From Corinectria fuckeliana (taxonomy: Eukaryota > Ascomycota > Sordariomycetes > Hypocreales > Nectriaceae), in NCBI GenBank assembly GCA_019137255.1, contig WPDH01000159.1, forward strand, positions 1 through 64,000: DNA of 64,000 bases. The letters run 5' to 3'. Below, piece by piece: positions 35,266-46,700 of the stretch. The position numbers and the translations under genes are program-made. The notes beneath the pieces were generated by a model, which had not been told where the DNA came from, did no database searches, and was given only the letters and a program-made list of their open reading frames with translations. Every line of letters starts with the position of its first letter. The first letter of the stretch is position 1.

Positions 35266-36357
35266 CTACTCTAACCCCAACCAAGCGTCCCGGACAAAAC
35301 CCAGAGCCGCCGGAGCAAAGTATTCCCATTTCTTCATATCGTAGTCAAACGCTTGGTCTTGTCCGGGACAAACATCAAAGCGCAGGGTTGTCTTGGGCAG
35401 CTTCTCCTGAAGAATCTTCACAAATTTGTGAGATCCTACGATAGGCACCGTAGAATCGTCATCGCCATGCATCAACCACCTACTCAATATTAGCCTTCAT
35501 ATTGGTGTATCAGCTTTAGGTTCTCTCACACTTTCTGGGGCAATCTGGCACCCGCCTTCATTCTTTCCAAAGGAAGAAAGGCCTCCATGTTCATGTTCGC
35601 GTTGTCGAAAACTTTCGAATCTAAGAACCCGTTTTGACAGGCGGAAACAGCGAACGGGGTTCTCTCGAACCCACCCTTAGTCGTAGTTGTCTTCTTCTTC
35701 TCCTCAATCCAGGCAATAGTGTCTGGAACTGATGGTATCTCCTCCAACGGACAGCGCAGCACGGTAGGCTCTCCTTCCGCTGGTCCTTCAAGATACAGCT
35801 TGTCCTTTGCATCGAGGAATGGATAGATAATAGCAAGTGCTGAAATGTCATCTGGATGAGACAGTGCTACCTGAGCGGCGCAATAACCACCTGCAGAACC
35901 ACCAACCACCAATATTTTGGAGAGGTCGACCAAATGTCCGGGAGCAATCTGGTCCAGAAGTCGTGGCAGCTCTGATCTAGTCCACTGCCAAAAGTCTTCC
36001 AGGTCTTCGAGTATGTCTGCTATACCATTTTCGGACGGCAGCAGCCGATAGTCAGCAGAGACTATGATGCCAGAGTTCTCAAGCGCCAGGGGGTAGCACA
36101 TGTCGGGAAGAAGGGCGCAAACAAGGAATGTCCGGTGACGAAGAAGCCCCCATGAAAGTTGAAGATGACGGGATGAAGCCCCGGCTTGAGAGCCTTGGGG
36201 ATCAGAATGGCGCAGTTTATATCGTGCGAAGACACAGTTTTGTACCTATCGTTGTCAACGGTAAATGCACTGTAGGGAATAGCGTTCATTGTCCTTACGT
36301 GTGTTCAGAAACTGTGAAAGGGTCGAAGATTGACTCATCAGGCCAGGGAATCTCCAT
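35266..36357 (-). pseudogene. Alpha/beta hydrolase with frameshift and lost catalytic His
   Basis: Exons 36357-36299, 36245-35530 and 35479-35266, with introns of 53 and 50 nt that splice cleanly. The exon sum is 989 nt, one short of 330 codons. Between FAPFFP and CYPLALENSG (near 36100-36106) the reading frame shifts, so translation would stop soon after. The family is the HSL/acetyl-esterase type: oxyanion HGGFF, nucleophile GGSAGG, Asp in MHGDDDS. The catalytic His, expected in a D-H-x-F context, is replaced by Gln (GQDQAFD). Two independent losses point to a dead gene, although a sequencing error could explain the frameshift. The intact homologue would hydrolyse small esters or lactones. 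Confidence 0.8.
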
Positions 36358-36673
36358 TGCGATGGGAATTTGTGACGACTGATAGAAGGATTGATATGTG
36401 ATCTTGTAAACTATTTGATTGGTGATAGAGAAAGAAAAAACTGAAGATATTGGTATCATATATACTTGCCGTTGCATGGGTGCGGAGCGAGACAATCCGT
36501 CTGGATTCCGATGGCATGATTAATTGCCTAAGCGGATGCTCAGCGTCCGCGAAACAATTCGTCAGCTTCTTTTCCGCCATGTTGATTTATAAGGATCTTC
36601 TTTGTCTTCGGAATAATAGATTCCGCGTCGATTAGTTCATTGTATTTATACCACTTTATGGTTGTAGGGGAAA
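36358..36673. other. Divergent promoter, hydrolase pseudogene / epimerase
   Basis: 316 AT-rich bases between divergent starts. Short frames here have no recognisable content. Confidence 0.45.
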
Positions 36674-37630
36674 ATGGCTACTTTACTCACTCGACAACCT
36701 CTTCACTTCGACTCCTCATCTTTCAATATCATGCATTTATCTGCGCACACTTGGATGCGACCCGAGTCGCTTGAAGCCACACTCGAGCGTCTTAGCCGCA
36801 TGGGATACTCCAGCATCGAGTTGGCTGGAGAACCAGATCTCTACTCCATTCACGAAACACGTCGGCTGCTGGAGAAGTACGACGTGAAGTGCTGGGGCAC
36901 CGTCACGATCCAGCATGGCAATCGAGACTTGATTGCGGCTGACCCCCAGCAGCGGCAGAACACCGTTGAATACATGAAAGATGTTGTGAATATGTCGGCC
37001 CAGCTCGGCGGCCAAATCGTGACGATTGTGCCCGGGAGGGTGGGCAAAATCGTCGCCACATCTACGCCTGAGAACGAATGGAAATGGGCCGTGCAAGGGC
37101 TGCGTCAAATCGCATCGTTTGCGAAGGATAAAGGCATCAAAGTCGGATTGGAGCCTTTGAATAGGTTCGAGACGTACTTCCTTAATCGCTCGGACCAGGC
37201 TCTCGCTCTTGCGGACGAAGTTGGGTTCGACTGTGGAATCGCCTTTGATCCCTTCCATTTGGCCCTTGAAGAAAGGGACATGATGGCGGCGATTCGAGCT
37301 TGCGGCTCACGCATCGTCGATTTCCATGTGGCCGATCACAACCGCCTCGCCGCAGGAGACGGAGCCTTTGACTGGCCTCAGATTATGTCTACTTTGACTG
37401 AGGTGGGCTATGACGGGGGCCTTGCGGTCGAATGCATGCCACCAATTGATCGCACGCCGTTAGGCCACTATGGGAGAAGGCAACTGGAAGCAAGTCTCGT
37501 CGACGTGGCTCCGGAGCATCTTCAATTCATCATTGACCACGGCTCGGGGCTGCTTTCCGACTCCTACTACTCGAGACTCCTGGAACGATCTGCCCAGACA
37601 TTACTGCCTTTGTTGGGCAGACTTGAGTGA
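36674..37630 (+). CDS. Sugar isomerase, D-tagatose/D-psicose 3-epimerase-like TIM barrel
   Basis: Single exon, 318 aa, start context aaaATGgct. It is an AP-endonuclease-2/xylose-isomerase-like barrel. The four metal ligands of ketose 3-epimerases are in place with the right spacing: E160 in GLEPLNRFETY, D192 in FDPFHL, H218 in DFHVADHNR, and E253 in AVECMP. The G-x-G-A-FDW motif follows the His. Such enzymes epimerise ketoses at C3 or act on related inosose or 3-keto-sugars. About 30 extra residues at the N-terminus precede the barrel; no signal peptide is evident. The regulator gene downstream is on the same strand. The exact substrate is not deducible. Confidence 0.88.
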   Translation: MATLLTRQPLHFDSSSFNIMHLSAHTWMRPESLEATLERLSRMGYSSIELAGEPDLYSIHETRRLLEKYDVKCWGTVTIQHGNRDLIAADPQQRQNTVEYMKDVVNMSAQLGGQIVTIVPGRVGKIVATSTPENEWKWAVQGLRQIASFAKDKGIKVGLEPLNRFETYFLNRSDQALALADEVGFDCGIAFDPFHLALEERDMMAAIRACGSRIVDFHVADHNRLAAGDGAFDWPQIMSTLTEVGYDGGLAVECMPPIDRTPLGHYGRRQLEASLVDVAPEHLQFIIDHGSGLLSDSYYSRLLERSAQTLLPLLGRLE

Positions 37631-38051
37631 CCGTGAGGGCTTTTGCGGTATGCCACGCCTCGTGATAAGAGGGCGCATGGTGTCTGGATGGACCGAGACA
37701 GCTGCAGGGTACATATTGCAATATCATGCCTGTTGAATCCGAATAGCTCGATGCAATACGAAAGACGTTATAAGGCAACTGAAGCCAATAGATCAACACG
37801 TGCGGGATCTGGAATAGTCAGTCGCTCGTTCTAAAGGTAGCATTACCAAATTAAAACCAGTGAAATTGCAAATTCCATCCGGCTTACTCTACTTAACGGA
37901 CTATTCCAGTCCGCTTACGTGATTCACGGACCTCCGGATCTTTGTGGGTCAGATGGCTCTGCTGCTTCAGCGGAACAATCAATCCTTTATGATCCATGGA
38001 TCGTGAGCATCCGTCAACTCTATCCGTTGGCCGTATCAAGCTCTGCCTATC
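37631..38051. other. Intergenic, promoter of the Zn2Cys6 gene
   Basis: 421 bases without a supported gene. Confidence 0.5.
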
Positions 38052-40643
38052 ATGCCCACCAACTCGTCCACCTCGGCTCAAAAGCGAAAGGATCGAACTT
38101 CGACCGCTTGCGATTTCTGTAGACGCAGAAAGGTAATCTGGCTGTGAAGCTCGATGATTATTGCCCGACTGATCAATGCCACAAGCTAGGCTGTGACAAT
38201 GCCCGACCGCAGTGTGAGAACTGTCAAGAGCGCGGTCAGGAGTGCACATACGCCAAGAGGGTGAAGCAAGCAAGGTCAGTAACAACGCGCTGTTCATTTT
38301 GGTTAGCACCGCGTGGATCACTGATGGCTGTTCAGACCATCCAATGCCCGAATTCGCAAGCTGGAGGAAGACAATGCGCGACTCCGTGAGTCCTTACGCC
38401 GACGGAACTCGCCGTCAAGTGATGGCTGTATGTCTCCCATGGACTTGCCAGTTCAGGATGAAGCTCCAGAAGCCCCCTCTTCAACTCCAGCACGGGGAAA
38501 CAGCGCTCCCTTGACCTTTAATGGCAACTCTGAAATGCCCTCGTTACTGTCTCCGGATCGACCGTTGCCGGTGCCATCCCACTCTTCCAATAGACAGCGG
38601 TATTCGGTTGTTGCACCCGAGGGCCACTTCCATGGCCCTTCTAGTGCGATGTTTGACGAAGAAGCCCCGAGTCAACTAAGAAATCATAGTCCCAACAATG
38701 ACATTAATATCCAAGCAAAGGACCAGTTGTTGGCGGCCGCTACTAGGCAACGTATGTCGTCTCATGTCCTGGAAGGGTTTTTAGGAACCAAGAACTCACC
38801 AACGAACTCTTAGGCCAGCTGGAAGCAGTAAACCTCACACTTGGAAAGCTTAACTTTGACGGAACAGATTCTGACCTTGGAATGCGACTCCTGTCAATCT
38901 TCTGGAATCGCCAACACTATTCAGGCAGCTTTGTCTATCGACCGGTCTTTATGCGAGATATGGCTTGCAATGGTCCTTATTTCTCCAAGTTCCTCCTAAA
39001 TGCCATTCTGTTCTCGGCGTCAAGGTACCTGCCAGCTGCGAAATGCCTCGGCGATGCCAGCGAAAGCGAGGTGGCAGGACAGTTGTTTCGGCGCAATTTC
39101 GAACAGTCTTTGCGCAGCACCAGCTCACAAATCTTGTTCAAAAGCGAAGTCACCACAATCCAGGCGCTTCTCGTAATAGCTGACACTCTCCTGTCATGGT
39201 GTGACGAGAGGAGCCTTGCTTGGCACTACTTGGGAATCGCCATAAACATGACAGTGGACCTCGGGATTCATATAGAAGGTCCAAAGCGGCGCCCTATCCG
39301 ACCCAACTCGCCGGAAGATCTGGAGGTCCATCGGCGAGTTTTCTGGTCAGCTTTCAGTACTGTTCGCCTTAGCAATAACTTATGAGGCAATGTTCGCTGA
39401 TCGCCCAAACAGTTTTGGACAAGGTCCAATCCGTCTATCAAGGTCGGCCGGCGAGACTACGCGAAACCGACAATCGCGTGCCAATGACGTTTCTGGACGA
39501 ATATGAAGAGCTTGAGCCATTCAACACGCTCACGTACTCACCAGACCCCAGCCAGCTCGAATATCCGACGTATAGCGTGTCTACCTTTGAGCAACTCTGC
39601 AAGCTTGGCATTATTATGGATCGAATACTGTGCAGCATATACGCCGAACGAAGTCTGTCCAAGGAGCCTGTGGGTTTATTACAAACTTCGAGTGTTCTAC
39701 ATAGCGAGCTGAAGCGTTGGAGAGATATGCTGCCAGCTCACCTGTCAGTCCAGCTCGACAACCCCCACTCTTCTACTCTTCTCCCTCATACGATATCCCT
39801 ACTGTCAGTTAGTTCCCGCCTGAACTTCAAATTTCTGTGGCTGATTTACTTTACAGCTCCATGTACAACTCCCTCGTCATCCTGCTACATAGGCCATTTG
39901 TCTCCGACGGCCATCTCCAATCAGTGTCAGCATCGGCCGCAAGCGATGCGTTCGCCATCTGCGCAAGCGCGGCGCTAGAAATCCACAAGCTGCTGCAACT
40001 GTATCAGAAGTTCTTTTGCATGCCGACGGCGCCTTACTTTGTGTCATACGCCACGTATGTTAGTGCGACGATTCATGTTCGCATTGCAGCTCAGAGAAAG
40101 TCGGAGTCAGAAGCGCACAGGTGCCTGCGGAACTGCTTAGTTGTCCTGGGCCAGCACCAGGTCAAATGCCATGCGCCGCGACAAACGTTAAAGATCCTCA
40201 AGGGACTTATGCATCGTCTCAACGTAGATTTGGGCAACTTCTCTGACGCAGTCCCGTCGAATCAGCTACCAGCCGAGATTTTGGAGACTACCAGCACCCT
40301 AGACGATCCGCTGCCTGTCGACACTGAGGACAATTCGCATTCACGCTCAGATTTAATTGGGAGCTACCAAGTCAGCCTTGATCCTGTTTTTACAAATCTA
40401 GATATTGACGAGATTATGAGAACCTTTGATTATGGAGCTAGAGATTCAGGACAATTTGCCGTCGACGAAAGTAACAACCAGTTCACGTCAAGCACGGCCA
40501 CGGAGTTGAACGTTCAGCCTGAGGTGCTCAACATGGTAAGTGCAGTGCCTTATCTTACAAACATCACAGTTGACATTCTCTAGGCCTCAGATGCGCTACT
40601 GTTTCTAGATCCTCTATTCGGCATTGATGATTCTCATAACTAG
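38052..40643 (+). CDS. Zn2Cys6 transcription factor, NirA/NIT4-like
   Basis: Seven exons: 38052-38132, 38186-38274, 38336-38751, 38814-39356, 39413-39803, 39857-40535 and 40584-40643, giving 752 aa. The binuclear zinc cluster C20-x2-C23-x6-C30-x6-C37-x2-C40-x6-C47 is split by the first intron after Lys27, and is followed by a short leucine-type coil (RIRKLEEDNARLRE). The middle homology region begins near residue 200 (LLSIFWNRQHYSGSFVYRP, FMRDMACNGPYFSKFLLNA, VFWSAF, YQGRP), the form seen in NirA/NIT4-related regulators. The last exon of 19 codons follows a consensus gtaagt donor. The second acceptor (aag) is weak but frame-dictated. It probably controls neighbouring catabolic genes. Confidence 0.92.
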
Positions 40644-41408
40644 GGCTCAATCCAATAGTTCATCTGCGCAAAACACGTCACACATGGCTACTAGGCTGTC
40701 TCAGCATCGTGCATGCATCATGATGTAAATCGGGATATCCGATCCTCTGTCAAGGAGTGAAGAGCAAACGGAACTTGTAAACCCTTGATCCCTATCTGTG
40801 TGCGCATATTGGTGTTATGCCGTCTACATCACACCGCTATTATGACCATCAACTTCATGCATGAAACCATGAAAGCATTCTGATAGCAGCCCCGGCAGGG
40901 CGCGGCAAAGACTTGCATGCAAAGTGCAAAGTGCACGCGGAGTAAATGCCCCGCGATGCATCACTTAATATGCCCACACCCAGCCTGGGTGGCGTGGTTG
41001 GTGTATCTTCAGATGCAGGGAGGGGGTTGAATAGACTGAGTGAACCCTTGTACCGTGGCTGACGTTCTGGAGCCGAGCCTGTATTCGTATATGCACGCTG
41101 CACTTCGTACGAATTGGTTGAAACGTGCGTTGATGCCTTGAAGACGGCAGCAACGCAGCAGCTAGCATGGCGCTATTGAACTGTCTGTCTAACCTCCTCC
41201 ATAGCAACTCTAGCACAGTGGACTGCATGCATAGACAAGTGTGATAGAGTTAATCACAGGCTTGATTCAGATTCGGATGCAAACATGGTACGTGTTTCAG
41301 GTGGCTTGCTTCTTTGCGTCATCCCGTTTGCAGAGAGCTGCACCGCACTATCTACCCGGGCGGCGCCAACTAGCCCGACCTGAGATCCAGCCCAACCGGT
41401 CTGTCCAT
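40644..41408. other. Intergenic, no gene seen
   Basis: 765 bases separating the catabolic-type genes from the alternating-strand set. No supported gene or RNA. Confidence 0.5.
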
Positions 41409-41854
41409 CTAGACTGCCTCGACCGTGAGTGCAGCCAGCCCCTTGCTTGGATCATCGATAGTTGAGGCAATAGACTGGAGATCACTGGGCTCAGTGACCT
41501 TGAACAGAGACGCCTCAATGGCGTTGAAGAGGTAAAATTGGCCACTCCCAACCTCGAACAGCGACAAGGCCTCCCCGGTATAGGCCTGCATCGCGAAATG
41601 AGGCTTGACTTGACCGTCGATTCCATAGCCTTTGACTGTCAGGGTCACATTGCCCTGGGGACCCCACTCAATGTCGCCGCCCATCTCCTCGTAGTCATTC
41701 GTCCACTGGTTTGGGGGTTCAACCTATTGGCAGCTAGTCAGTCACATCTCGAACAGTTCTACTATTAGTGACTGTGGATCAGGAGTGAGACACGTACCCC
41801 AGTGGTAGTCACCTCTCTCCCATCCACGGTCTTCAAGAAGGATGCTTGGCTCAT
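41409..41854 (-). CDS. Small beta-rich hypothetical protein (123 aa)
   Basis: Two exons, 41854-41798 and 41723-41409, joined across a 74-nt intron (gtacgt...aatag). The start is ATG 41854 (context aaaATGagc); an in-frame ATG at 41944 lies next to the likely TATA box and is less likely. I do not recognise the family. Alternating hydrophobic/polar patterns (GNVTLTVKGYGIDGQV, GSGQFYLFNAIEASLFKV) predict a mostly beta fold. There is no signal peptide, no Cys and no membrane helix. It is the first member of the set of six genes on alternating strands, next to the deaminase-like gene with divergent orientation (350 bp between starts), so shared control or function is possible but not shown. Confidence 0.65.
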
Positions 41855-41946
41855 TTTGGGTGATTTTGCAGACGAAGAATAGTTGAGAAACGAAGATGCA
41901 GTGACGAGACCTTGAGCGGGGTCGGCTGGATAGAAATGGACCATAC

Positions 41947-41952
41947 TATATA
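41947..41952 (-). promoter_or_regulatory. Possible TATA box of the 123-aa gene
   Basis: TATATA read on the minus strand, 93-98 bp before ATG 41854. Confidence 0.4.
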
Positions 41953-42204
41953 CGCAGGGCCTTGAGCTAAACAACGTCCGCTAATCCACCTGTTGCGTCA
42001 TACAAGTACTGCGTCCGAGGCAGTACATCCAAGTACACGTAGATCAGCGCCTCTGGTGAATGTTATCTGAGGTGCCCTGTAACTGCTCTTAGAGATCCAT
42101 CTATCGAGTAGCGTAAATAAAGTCGACCTGAAATACCCAACAAGTCCACGGCACCGGCTCTGTACCGTATTCTTGTCCACCGCGTTTGCGTATGCTGCAT
42201 CACC

Positions 42205-43507
42205 ATGGCAAGCAAAGAATCGTATATCAAGTTTTGTGGACAGGACCTAACGGTCTTGTATACCTACACAATGGACGAGGTTTGATAGCGAAGCACTCAA
42301 CCCTACTCATCCGATGTGTGCTGATTAGTCCTAGATATTTAAATTTCTCCATGCCGTTGTTGACGACCCCGAAAAATACTACGTTCGGGATCCTGAAGTC
42401 CAGAAGGTACTGCCAACTGTGCTTGAACGCCTAGTATCCTTGTGGTGAGTATCCTTGGAGTCCAATTCGCATCAAGTGCTTAATGATTTACTCCGAACAA
42501 CTGCTTACACGACCTCTACGAGAAGCGCTCCAGATGGACTAAACTACGACGATGCTGCGCTGGCCCCAAGGCAGCATATTTACCGGCAGCTGATGAAGGG
42601 AACATTCGATCAATACAAATCGAGGTTTGAAGTCCGCCAGGACTGGAAGCACCCGGGCCCGCTCTTGGGCAGGGAAAAGAAGGTGGAAGGGACCAGGCCC
42701 AAACTCTCGTACTGGTCGCATTATGATCTCCTTGGCCTCTTTTTTTCCTTGATGGGCCCTGCTCCTCTCGGTGCCCAAAAGCTGAACTTCTTCTTGCCTC
42801 TCACTGCGGTTTACGCCCGCTGGTGCTGGACCATTGGAGGGACTAGGACCCTTGGACTCGAAGCGCCAGCGCCAAACGCAGGTGTTGGTATGAACCCGCA
42901 TATATACCAATGCACATGGCGCAAGGGAGCATTCGGCGTCGAATACTGTGTTGGATCCTCCCTGGCGGGTTTCGACTGGAACAACAGGGTCATGGTTGGC
43001 CTCTGGGAAAAGGAGCTGCGACTTACGCGGTTCAGGCTTCTGCAGCACTACAACAACATCACCAACGCAACTTGGATTGACAAGAACGGCACACCGCAGG
43101 TGTGGAAGTATGATACTTCGCCGCGGAGGGATGAGAGCGGAGCGACAGGGACACACTTTGGGAACTGTGGAGAGACGTACCCTTTTATTCAGATGTTGTA
43201 AGTGACAGTACATGACCCCCGTGAAGACGTTTGACTGACGGTGCCCCGAAATCTCAGTTCCGACTGGAGTAGAAACTTTAGAGGCGACTTTTCTGGCCTG
43301 GCGATCCAGAAGGGGTTTCTGAATGCACAAGAGATGAGGCACAGCTACGACCAGGACACAATGACCCACAAAGAGAAGATGGTGGACGCCCAAGGGAAAC
43401 CGTACGACAACTACACCTTTATTTGGCCTCCTTGTTCGAACTGCCAGCACTTGCTAGCTGTAGCAGGGGCAAAATCGCAGCGATTTGACCCTGCTGATGG
43501 ATTGTAG
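42205..43507 (+). CDS. Deaminase-fold-like protein of unknown function (368 aa)
   Basis: Four exons: 42205-42279, 42335-42444, 42526-43197 and 43258-43507. The third acceptor (aag at 42525) is weak, and the second intron could end elsewhere; the last intron (gtaagt...ctcag) is secure. The C-terminus has GNCGETYPF (C276, E278) and, 66 residues later, PPCSNC (P344, C345, C348). C-x-E followed by P-C-x2-C is the zinc-site pattern of cytidine-deaminase-fold enzymes, including nucleic-acid deaminases and the deaminase domains of polymorphic toxins. Upstream residues (about 90-260) are Trp/Tyr-rich and match nothing I know. No signal peptide. If this reading is right, the domain would deaminate a base or nucleoside. 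The fold is inferred from motif and order only, and the gap between the two motifs is long. Confidence 0.6.
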
Positions 43508-43710
43508 TAGAGTGAGCGAGGTCTAGTTGTGCATGACCGAGTCACGTAACAGATGATTTAAAGCAACATGCTCTTGTACTACTGCGAAATTGACGGTGTG
43601 GAGGTGACATGTCAGATTGATGGCGAATTGCAGCAGTTTGGGGAACATCTGGGCAGGAAGATCCAATAAGTACTAGACTGGAACGATGTATTTTCGCGAA
43701 ATTTGGGAAA

Positions 43711-46700
43711 CTAATGTGATGGGACGACTGTCTCCTCGACAATCCAAGCTGGAAAACTGCCCGTTCGTGGATCCTTCTCATGGACATACTTGTAGTACGC
43801 AGAAGTATGAAGCGTGAACTGAGTGCTCTTGTCCTTGTACTTGTTCAAATTTGCGAGCGTCAACATGAAGCTCAGCTCATTGACACTCCCAATATCAATC
43901 CAGCCCTTGCTGCTTCGCGGCAGCAGGCGCAGAAGCAGGACCTTCCTGTCCGTTTGAGGCATCCGCGTGAACGATGTGAGCACGTTGAAGCGCAGGTTGC
44001 TGAGCATGCGGGCACCGGGGCCGACATACGTCTCCATGAGGCTGTTTGGCACCTGGGCGGTGCCCAGCTCAATGCCAATGTCGAACTCGATCAGCTTGTA
44101 ATTGCTATACTTGTTGTTCGTAACAAGCACGGAGAAGACGAGGTCCTGCTCAAGGTTGTCCTCATTTTGCATGATCCATTCTTGCTGGAGGGAATACACG
44201 GAGCATTGGAACTCGGGCGGACCTGCTGGAGGCGAATCTGCGAGAGTAGCTCGCGACATGAGCGTAAACGGAGTGGCGAGGGCGAGCGTATCTTTAGGAG
44301 AAACACCAAGGCGCGAGATCGGAACACCGTGGGGGCTCTCAGACTTCATTGCGTCCTGGAGATTCTCTGTTATCAGAGCACGGACATTGGGAGCTGTGTT
44401 GTTCAGGAGTGCGTGAGGCCGAGGCTGATAGTCCACATGGCGGCCCCAAGTCTCAGGCTGGGTGGCTGTGAAGCTCTGAGCAGCTGATGCTTGTGGAGAA
44501 GCTTCAGGCTCATCGTCTTCGCTGTCATCTTCGTCACGAGGAAGCCTTGGAACCGTGGAAGGGGCCACGAGCTGGAGACTGCGAAGTTCCTGCGGCGAGG
44601 AGACGGCCTCGGTTTGGAGGCTAGCCAAGGCCGGCTTTGGAGACCCGCCGCTGGAATTGTCCTTGAGGGAAATGGTGAGGTTGTAGAAGGGATCAGTCAA
44701 CTGCATGGCAATCAATGCCGAGTTGGCCGTGTCATCGTCAAAGTATTTCTGGGTAGTTCCTTGATCATCAACAAATGTTCCCATATTGTCCCGGAGGATC
44801 TGCAACTGCTCTGTTGCGAAGTACGGAAGCCGTAGAATTCGCAGGTCCGCGTCAGGGTCACCTGTATCATCACCGCCGGCTGGCTGTTTCGGAACAGCGT
44901 TCCAGACGAACCAGTTGTTCTGGTCGCTGGGCTTTTTGTGGATTGTTTCCAAAGCCTTGTGCCGATCCTTGTCACGCTCGCGGTCCTTCTGGTCAACCGT
45001 GTACTGTCGCCTGATATCAAGCTCCAGGTCGTCGGCTTGGAGATTGGGACCGACAGCAAAGCGCTGCTGATGCGGCGGCTGCGTGAAGACGAGACTAGTA
45101 AACTCGTCGGAGCCTGGAACCCGGTCCAACATTCCGAGCATCACGCCGTCTGCCACGATTTGGTGGCGGAGTAAAGGCGCTCGTTCCGGGTCTGTCCCCT
45201 TCGGAGGCTCAGGAAGGGCCGTCACTCTGAGATCCGGGAACATGGTGACGAGATCTGACCGTAGGTAGAAACCGTACGTGGGGATCTGCGGACGATGTGG
45301 CTGATTTGGAGGGAGATACTCGATGAATCGGTTGAGTGCATGTTTGATAGCAGCCCGGTCGCGATCCTCGCCCATATGGTTCGCCAGGCTCAACGCTCCA
45401 TCGACCATGGCATCGACCCAGTTGGGGTCGATGTAGAAAAAGCGCAGGCTTTCTGGGGGTGCATGGCTGGGATCGGAGATGAGATAGTGCGCAGGCACGC
45501 CATCAAGGAACATCCGATCCAAGATCCAAGCCTGCACGATCATCCAGTCGGTCGACACAGGATCGTTGGTCTCATCATATACGTCGTCGTCCTTGCCCAT
45601 GGAGAGCTCCAAGGCAGCTTGGACGGCGTTGGGCAAGTAGTTGTCTTGGACGAGCTTCGAGGTGAAGCCGAGGGGCGGATATTCCTTTTTCTTCAGCTGT
45701 GGCCGATGCCAACGCTTCTTTGCACCTCCGGGTAGGAAGCCAACGGGACTGTCCTCATCTGAATCAGGCGGAGTAGGGTTCTGAGGAGCTTGGATCTGGT
45801 GAAGTCTTTCGATGGTTTCGGGCAGGCTTTTGAGTACATCAAGTCTCGTGCGGAGGCTCTCAGCCGTCCCTGCGTTCATCACCGCCTCGATTTTAGATGC
45901 CTTCATTGCTTTCTTGTGAATAGCGGCGCGCAATCGAGCAAGAGCGGCAGCGAAAGCCTGGTCTCCAAGCGCGAGAGTTCGGCCTATCTGCCAAGCGGCA
46001 GAGTAGCTAATGTCCATGATGCCGATTTCTTGATCGAGAATCTGCAAATCCTCGCCGGAATTGGAGCATTTGTCGAGTTGTTCATGTCGGGCGACCACCG
46101 TCGGCGTGAACGGTCCCCGGTACAAGGCCATCGTCTGCTCGCCGGTCTGTACGCGATGCTTGACGAGCGAATAACCATCCTCAAGCCGGTCCCCAAGACG
46201 AGTAGGTACTCTGGTCTGGGCTTGCAGAGGCTTGAAGACATCATCCGGGGGACGAAGAACGCTGAGGCCTTCACCGATGTGCTCAAATGCGTCGCGAACG
46301 TTGAGTAAACCCGGGGGCACGACCGCGTAATTCCAGCTGTGAAGAGAACACATTGCGACACGGTCTTTCCCAGCACCGGGGAACCCCATGTTCTCTACAC
46401 CTTCAATGGAGACAAGGTGAACAGAGATGTTGGTTGGAGTGGGATTGTTCAGTGGACCGCAGCGGTTGGCGACCACAACAGAGAAGATGCCGACATCCTC
46501 TACGCCGGCCACGGCCATTCCCGTGGTGTTGATCTTACGGACATGAGACAAATACTTGTATTGAGTGGTGCTGGGCTTGGCCGGCACCTGACGGTTGTTG
46601 TTCTCGTCAAAGGTCGAGAAGAGACTTGTGAAGAGGTCTGGCTTGACGAAGATGAATTCCCCAGTAGCATCTTTGATGTCTTCGCCCAAATCCGAGGTAA

